Of a stretch of 64,000 bases of DNA, positions 60,768 through 64,000 are shown in pieces. Numbering within the stretch: position 1 is the stretch's first letter; each line of letters opens with the position of its first letter. The DNA comes from Zoogloea sp044344315 (lineage in GTDB: Bacteria > Pseudomonadota > Gammaproteobacteria > Burkholderiales > Rhodocyclaceae): contig NZ_JBIJDC010000001.1 in the NCBI RefSeq assembly GCF_044344315.1, positions 62,001 through 126,000 on the forward strand. The letters are read 5' to 3'. The position numbers and the translations under genes were made by a program. Under the pieces are notes generated by a model, which made no database searches, was not told the origin of the DNA, and saw only the letters and a list, made by a program, of their open reading frames with translations.

Positions 60768-60924
60768 CTTCAGAGCGGCGACGCTTTAGCAGTATTTTTT
60801 GGGCGCCTCGGCAGTCTGGCTGCGCTGTACCCCCGCCCTGCAAGTTGTCGGATTAACTCGGCGGATTCACAATTATAACTTTGCGCACCCGGCCGTCAAT
60901 TCGGCCCCTATCCGGCACTGGCTG

Positions 60925-61785
60925 ATGGCGTCCCTGATATTCAAATTTCTTGCCAGTCTTCCCCTAGGACTCCTGCAGACCCTTGGCGTTCTCGCCGGCT
61001 GGCTCACCTACGCCCTGTCACCCACCTATCGACGGCGCCTGCGCGCCAATCTTGAGCAGGCCCTCGGCCACGACGAGGCCCGGCGCATCTGGCGACGCAG
61101 CGTCGGCGAAATCGGCAAGCAGGCCCTCGAACTGGCCTGGGTGCTGCTCCGCCCCCAGAACGAGATCGCCGCCAAGGTGGTGCAGGTGAGCGGCTGGGAG
61201 CATGTGGAAGCCGCGGAAGCGAATGGCGGCGGCATCCTGTTCATCACGCCGCACCTGGGCTGCTTTGAAATCACCGCCCAGTACTTCTCCCTGCACAAGC
61301 CGATCACGGTGCTCTACCGGCCGCCAAAGAAGGCCGTACTGCAACCGGTGATCAATGCCGGCCGCCGCCGCGGCAACATGCACCTGGCCCCGGCCGATGT
61401 AAGCGGTGTGCGCCGTCTGATCAAGGCCCTGCGGGCCGGTGAAGCGGTCGGCATGCTGCCCGATCAGGTGCCCGGTGGTGGCGAAGGCGCCTGGCTGCCC
61501 TTCTTCGGCCGGCCAGCGTATACGATGACCCTGGCGGCACGCCTTTCCGAAGTGGCCGGGGTCAACACGCTCTTCGCCTGGGCCGAGCGCCTGCCCGGGG
61601 GCAAGGGCTTTCACCTGCGCTTCCGCGCGCCACTGACGCCCCTGGACGGCGACACGCATGCCCGGGCTGCCGCCATCAACCGTGAGCTCGAAGCCCAGAT
61701 CCGGGAGAACCCCGCCCAGTACCTGTGGGGCTACAACCGCTACAAGCGCCCGTCCGGCGCACCGCCCGCACCTGCAACCCGGTAA
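60925..61785 (+). CDS. LpxL/HtrB family lipid acyltransferase 1
   Basis: A 286-residue inner-membrane acyltransferase with an N-terminal helix and the catalytic HX4E box in ILFITPHLGCFEI, followed by PPKKAVLQPVI and GEAVGMLPDQVPGGG (conserved in lipid A late acyltransferases). It probably adds a secondary acyl chain to lipid A. It is divergent from metK across about 215 nt. A second family member follows after 9 nt. Confidence 0.9.
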   Translation: MASLIFKFLASLPLGLLQTLGVLAGWLTYALSPTYRRRLRANLEQALGHDEARRIWRRSVGEIGKQALELAWVLLRPQNEIAAKVVQVSGWEHVEAAEANGGGILFITPHLGCFEITAQYFSLHKPITVLYRPPKKAVLQPVINAGRRRGNMHLAPADVSGVRRLIKALRAGEAVGMLPDQVPGGGEGAWLPFFGRPAYTMTLAARLSEVAGVNTLFAWAERLPGGKGFHLRFRAPLTPLDGDTHARAAAINRELEAQIRENPAQYLWGYNRYKRPSGAPPAPATR

Positions 61786-61794
61786 TCCCCCTTA

Positions 61795-62667
61795 ATGAGT
61801 CGACTCATCGTTGCCCTGCTGTGGCTGCTGCACTGGCTGCCCCTGTCCATCCAGGCACCCATCGGCCGAAGCCTCGGCCTGCTGCTTTACTGGATCATCC
61901 TGCCCCGCCGCCGGGTGGTGCACACCAATCTGCGCCTGTGCTTTCCCGATCTGTCCGAAGCTGAACGCCGCACCCTGGCCAGGGAACACTTCGCCCTGGC
62001 CGGGCGCAGCCTGATCGAGCGCGGCCTGGCCTGGTTTGCGCCGGAGGCGCGCGTCCGCCGGATCGTGCGTGTGGAGGGCGAGGAGATCCTGGCCCGCCTG
62101 ATCGCGCAGCGCCAGCCGGTGATCATGCTGACGCCCCACTTCCTCGGCCTGGATCTGGGCGGCACCCGGCTGGCCGCCAGCTTCGACTGCGTGAGCATCT
62201 ACGCCCGCCAGCGCGACCCCGTGATCGACCACTGGCTGTTTCACGGGCGCAGCCGCTTCGGCAGCCAGGTGCTGCTGCGCCGGGACGAAAGCGTGCGCGC
62301 CTCCATCAAGGCCATGAAGGAAATGCGGCCCTTCTACTACCTGCCGGACATGGACAATGGCATCGAAGACTCCATCTTCTCGCCCTTCTTCGGCGTGCAG
62401 GCGGCCACCCTCTCCGCCCTGCCCCGCCTCTCCCGCCTGGGCGGCGCGGTGGTGGTGACCTGCGTGACCCGCATGCTCCCGGGCGGCCAGGGCTATGTGG
62501 TGACCCTGAGCGAACCGTGGACGGACTTTCCGAGTGGCGACGTGGAGGCCGACGTACATCGCATGAACGCCGCCATCGAAGACCTGGTCCGCACCATGCC
62601 GGCCCAGTACTACTGGGTACACCGCCGCTTCAAGACCCGCCCGCCGGGCGAGCCGAAGGTGTATTGA
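61795..62667 (+). CDS. LpxL/HtrB family lipid acyltransferase 2
   Basis: A 290-residue inner-membrane acyltransferase with HX4D in MLTPHFLGLDLGG and YYLPDMDNGIEDSIFSPFFGV. The pair of unequal paralogues suggests two successive secondary acylations of lipid A. It begins 9 nt after its partner and is in the same transcript. Confidence 0.9.
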   Translation: MSRLIVALLWLLHWLPLSIQAPIGRSLGLLLYWIILPRRRVVHTNLRLCFPDLSEAERRTLAREHFALAGRSLIERGLAWFAPEARVRRIVRVEGEEILARLIAQRQPVIMLTPHFLGLDLGGTRLAASFDCVSIYARQRDPVIDHWLFHGRSRFGSQVLLRRDESVRASIKAMKEMRPFYYLPDMDNGIEDSIFSPFFGVQAATLSALPRLSRLGGAVVVTCVTRMLPGGQGYVVTLSEPWTDFPSGDVEADVHRMNAAIEDLVRTMPAQYYWVHRRFKTRPPGEPKVY

Positions 62668-62729
62668 GGGCTGGGGGCCGACATCACAGGGCTTTCGGCA
62701 ACTGCCGGCCGGCGCTGCGGGGGTTCTCC

Positions 62730-62757
62730 TGTAGGGGCGAATTCATTCGCCCGCGGA
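62730..62757. repeat. REP-like palindromic unit
   Basis: A GGGGCGAATTCATTCGCCC palindrome flanked by TGTA and GCGGA. It shares its TGTAGGGGCGA-TTCA-TCGCCCGCGGA frame with the unit at 63746-63773, differing at only two positions in 28. It lies 62 nt downstream of the acyltransferase stop. Confidence 0.75.
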
Positions 62758-62796
62758 CAGTGGGCACAGGCACGCCGATGCTGAAGGGCGCAGCCC

Positions 62797-63024
62797 TCAG
62801 CCCTGCTCGTCCTTCGCCGCCAGCTCCGCCAGCACCAGTGGAAAGGCCGCGCTCCCCACCAGCGCCACGCCCGACACCAGCAGTACCAGCCCGGCGCCCG
62901 ACTCCTGCAGCAGAGGATGCAGATCCGCCCCCAAGCCTGCCAGCAGCAAACCACCGGCAATCAGGCACAACAGGCCGGGCACGCCCAGCAGCCACGCACC
63001 GGCCGGCAAGCGTTTGAGAGCCAT
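62797..63024 (-). CDS. small membrane protein of unknown function
   Basis: A 75-residue protein with two hydrophobic segments (about 8-30 and 40-60), Gly/Leu-rich, and an acidic C-terminal tail. It begins 2 nt after the trmB stop on the same strand. No family is recognised. ATG 63024 (MALKRLPAG) is preferred over a longer upstream frame. Confidence 0.6.
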   Translation of the reverse strand: MALKRLPAGAWLLGVPGLLCLIAGGLLLAGLGADLHPLLQESGAGLVLLVSGVALVGSAAFPLVLAELAAKDEQG

Positions 63025-63026
63025 AC

Positions 63027-63728
63027 TCACACCCGCCGGAAAATCACGTCCCACACCCCGTGACCCAGCTTGATGCCACGGTTTTCGAACTTGGTAAGGG
63101 GGCGATAGTCGGGCTTGGGTGCAAAGCCCTCGGCCGTGTTGGCCAGCATCGGCTCGGCGGACAGCACCTCCAGCATCTGGTGGGCGTACTCCTCCCAGTC
63201 GGTGGCGCAGTGCAGGTAGCCACCCGGCGCCAGACGCGAGGCGATCAGCTTGACGAATGGCCCCTGCACCAGGCGGCGCTTGTGGTGGCGCTTCTTGGGC
63301 CAGGGGTCGGGAAAGTAGATATGCACGCCGGCCAGCGAGCCTTCGGGGATCATGTCACGCAGCACCTCCACCGCGTCGTGCTGGACGATGCGCAGATTGG
63401 TGATGCCGCCCTCCTCGATCAGCTTGCACAGGCCGCCGACGCCCGGCGCATGCACCTCGATACCAAGGAAGTCCTCGTCCGGCCGGGCCTGGGCGATGAC
63501 TGCGGTCGATTGCCCCATGCCGAAACCGATCTCGACGATGTGCGGCGCCTGCCGCCCGAATACCGTATTCAGGTCGACGGCCTCCGGCCGGTACGGGACA
63601 CCCACCTTCGGCATCATCTCGTCGAGGAAACGATGCTGCGCATCCGACATGCGCCCCTGGCGGAGCACAAAGCTGCGGATCGACTGGGAGGTAAGGCGCG
63701 AGCCCGGAACCTGTTCTTCTTCGCTCAT
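63027..63728 (-). CDS. trmB: tRNA (guanine-N7-)-methyltransferase
   Basis: A 233-residue SAM-dependent enzyme that methylates G46 of tRNAs. Features are the N-terminal IRSFVLRQGRMS, motif I VEIGFGMGQSTA, GIEVHAPGVG, and the signature HIYFPDPWPKKRHHKRRL. Length and motif order match TrmB. Confidence 0.96.
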   Translation of the reverse strand: MSEEEQVPGSRLTSQSIRSFVLRQGRMSDAQHRFLDEMMPKVGVPYRPEAVDLNTVFGRQAPHIVEIGFGMGQSTAVIAQARPDEDFLGIEVHAPGVGGLCKLIEEGGITNLRIVQHDAVEVLRDMIPEGSLAGVHIYFPDPWPKKRHHKRRLVQGPFVKLIASRLAPGGYLHCATDWEEYAHQMLEVLSAEPMLANTAEGFAPKPDYRPLTKFENRGIKLGHGVWDVIFRRV

Positions 63729-63745
63729 GCCGCAAATCCGAAATA

Positions 63746-63821
63746 TGTAGGGGCGACTTCAGTCGCCCGCGGAGGTTGATGATGGAAAGGGGGTAGGCGG
63801 GCGACGGAAGTCGCCCCTGCA
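63746..63821. repeat. inverted pair of REP-like units
   Basis: A unit TGTAGGGGCGACTTCAGTCGCCCGC (63746-63770) faces an inverted near-copy at 63797-63821 with a 26-nt middle. The arrangement resembles a REP doublet that can fold into a long cruciform between trmB and thiG. Confidence 0.75.
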
Positions 63822-63842
63822 GTTGCCCCAATTACCCGGTGT

Positions 63843-64000
63843 TCAGCTGCCGATCAGGCCGCTGGTGGGTGAACTCGGGCTCGCCGTATAGAACTTCCTG
63901 GGCATGCGCCCAGCCAGAAAAGCCTCGCGGCCGGCCTCGACGCCCTTTTTCATGGCACGAGCCATCAGCACCGGGTCTTTCGCCAGGGCGATGGCGGTAT
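63843..64000 (-). CDS. thiG: thiazole synthase ThiG, C-terminal end (partial)
   Basis: The last 51 or so residues of ThiG: AIALAKDPVLMARAMKKGVEAGREAF, typical of the enzyme's C-terminal helix, then PRKFYTASPSSPTSGLIGS before a stop. ThiG makes the thiazole phosphate of thiamin. The rest lies beyond the window edge. Confidence 0.85.
   Translation of the reverse strand, partial: TAIALAKDPVLMARAMKKGVEAGREAFLAGRMPRKFYTASPSSPTSGLIGS

Noticed and set aside
1..64000. CRISPR arrays, tRNA or rRNA genes, insertion sequences
   Set aside because: No regularly spaced repeats, cloverleaf-like genes or transposase frames were recognised; small tRNAs could be missed without a computed search.

Overview
The window is a GC-rich bacterial chromosome segment. 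Gene content points to a betaproteobacterium, most likely Rhodocyclales (Azoarcus/Thauera/Zoogloea type). The basis is the glcD-like/ridA/recG/ubiC order, a complete system I cytochrome c maturation operon (ccmABCDEFGHI), a fused indolepyruvate:ferredoxin oxidoreductase, metK beside two LpxL-type acyltransferases, and trmB beside thiG. This placement is inference; no rRNA, tRNA, CRISPR array or transposase was seen.

Layout. 0-10.8 kb is a sensory and stress region: a zinc metallopeptidase, a Crp/Fnr regulator divergent from a BLUF blue-light sensor, a YihY membrane protein coupled to a lipoamide-dehydrogenase-like enzyme, two tiny genes, a CHASE3 histidine kinase with a convergent NarL-type regulator, a phosphoesterase/lipid-kinase pair and a receiver-only regulator. 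The same 19-bp operator-like motif lies upstream of both the NarL-type regulator and the yihY gene, suggesting a small two-component regulon. 11-18.2 kb is a housekeeping block (ubiC, recG, ridA, FAD-linked dehydrogenase) with two changes: a degraded ubiA remnant still coupled to ubiC, and two more AT-rich genes (polysaccharide deacetylase and a protein of unknown family) between recG and ubiC. 18.3-22.1 kb holds a chemoreceptor with a flagellar sigma-28-like promoter and two envelope proteins (DUF3015, DUF4105).

22.3-42.1 kb is the centrepiece: an aryl polyene (xanthomonadin-type) pigment cluster in two convergent arms. The plus arm encodes two carrier proteins, three ketosynthase-like proteins, an aryl ligase fused to a dehydratase, a second dehydratase, a ketoreductase, an acyltransferase, a LolA-like carrier, an MMPL exporter, a deacetylase-like protein, a methyltransferase and a Kef-type antiporter. 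The minus arm encodes a glycosyltransferase, a PlsC-like acyltransferase, a MipA/OmpV porin-like protein, a XanB2/Hyg5-type chorismatase (3-hydroxybenzoate starter supply), a flavin-dependent halogenase-like enzyme and a PAP2 phosphatase. The ligase reading frame is broken at a run of 12 C residues, so the locus is either switched off, phase variable or mis-sequenced.

42.2-64 kb is mostly housekeeping: indolepyruvate oxidoreductase, small envelope and methyltransferase genes, the ccm operon, a membrane diguanylate cyclase, an exported metallo-beta-lactamase-fold hydrolase, metK with a terminator-like leader hairpin, two LpxL-family acyltransferases, trmB and the 3' end of thiG, with REP-like palindromes near the right edge.
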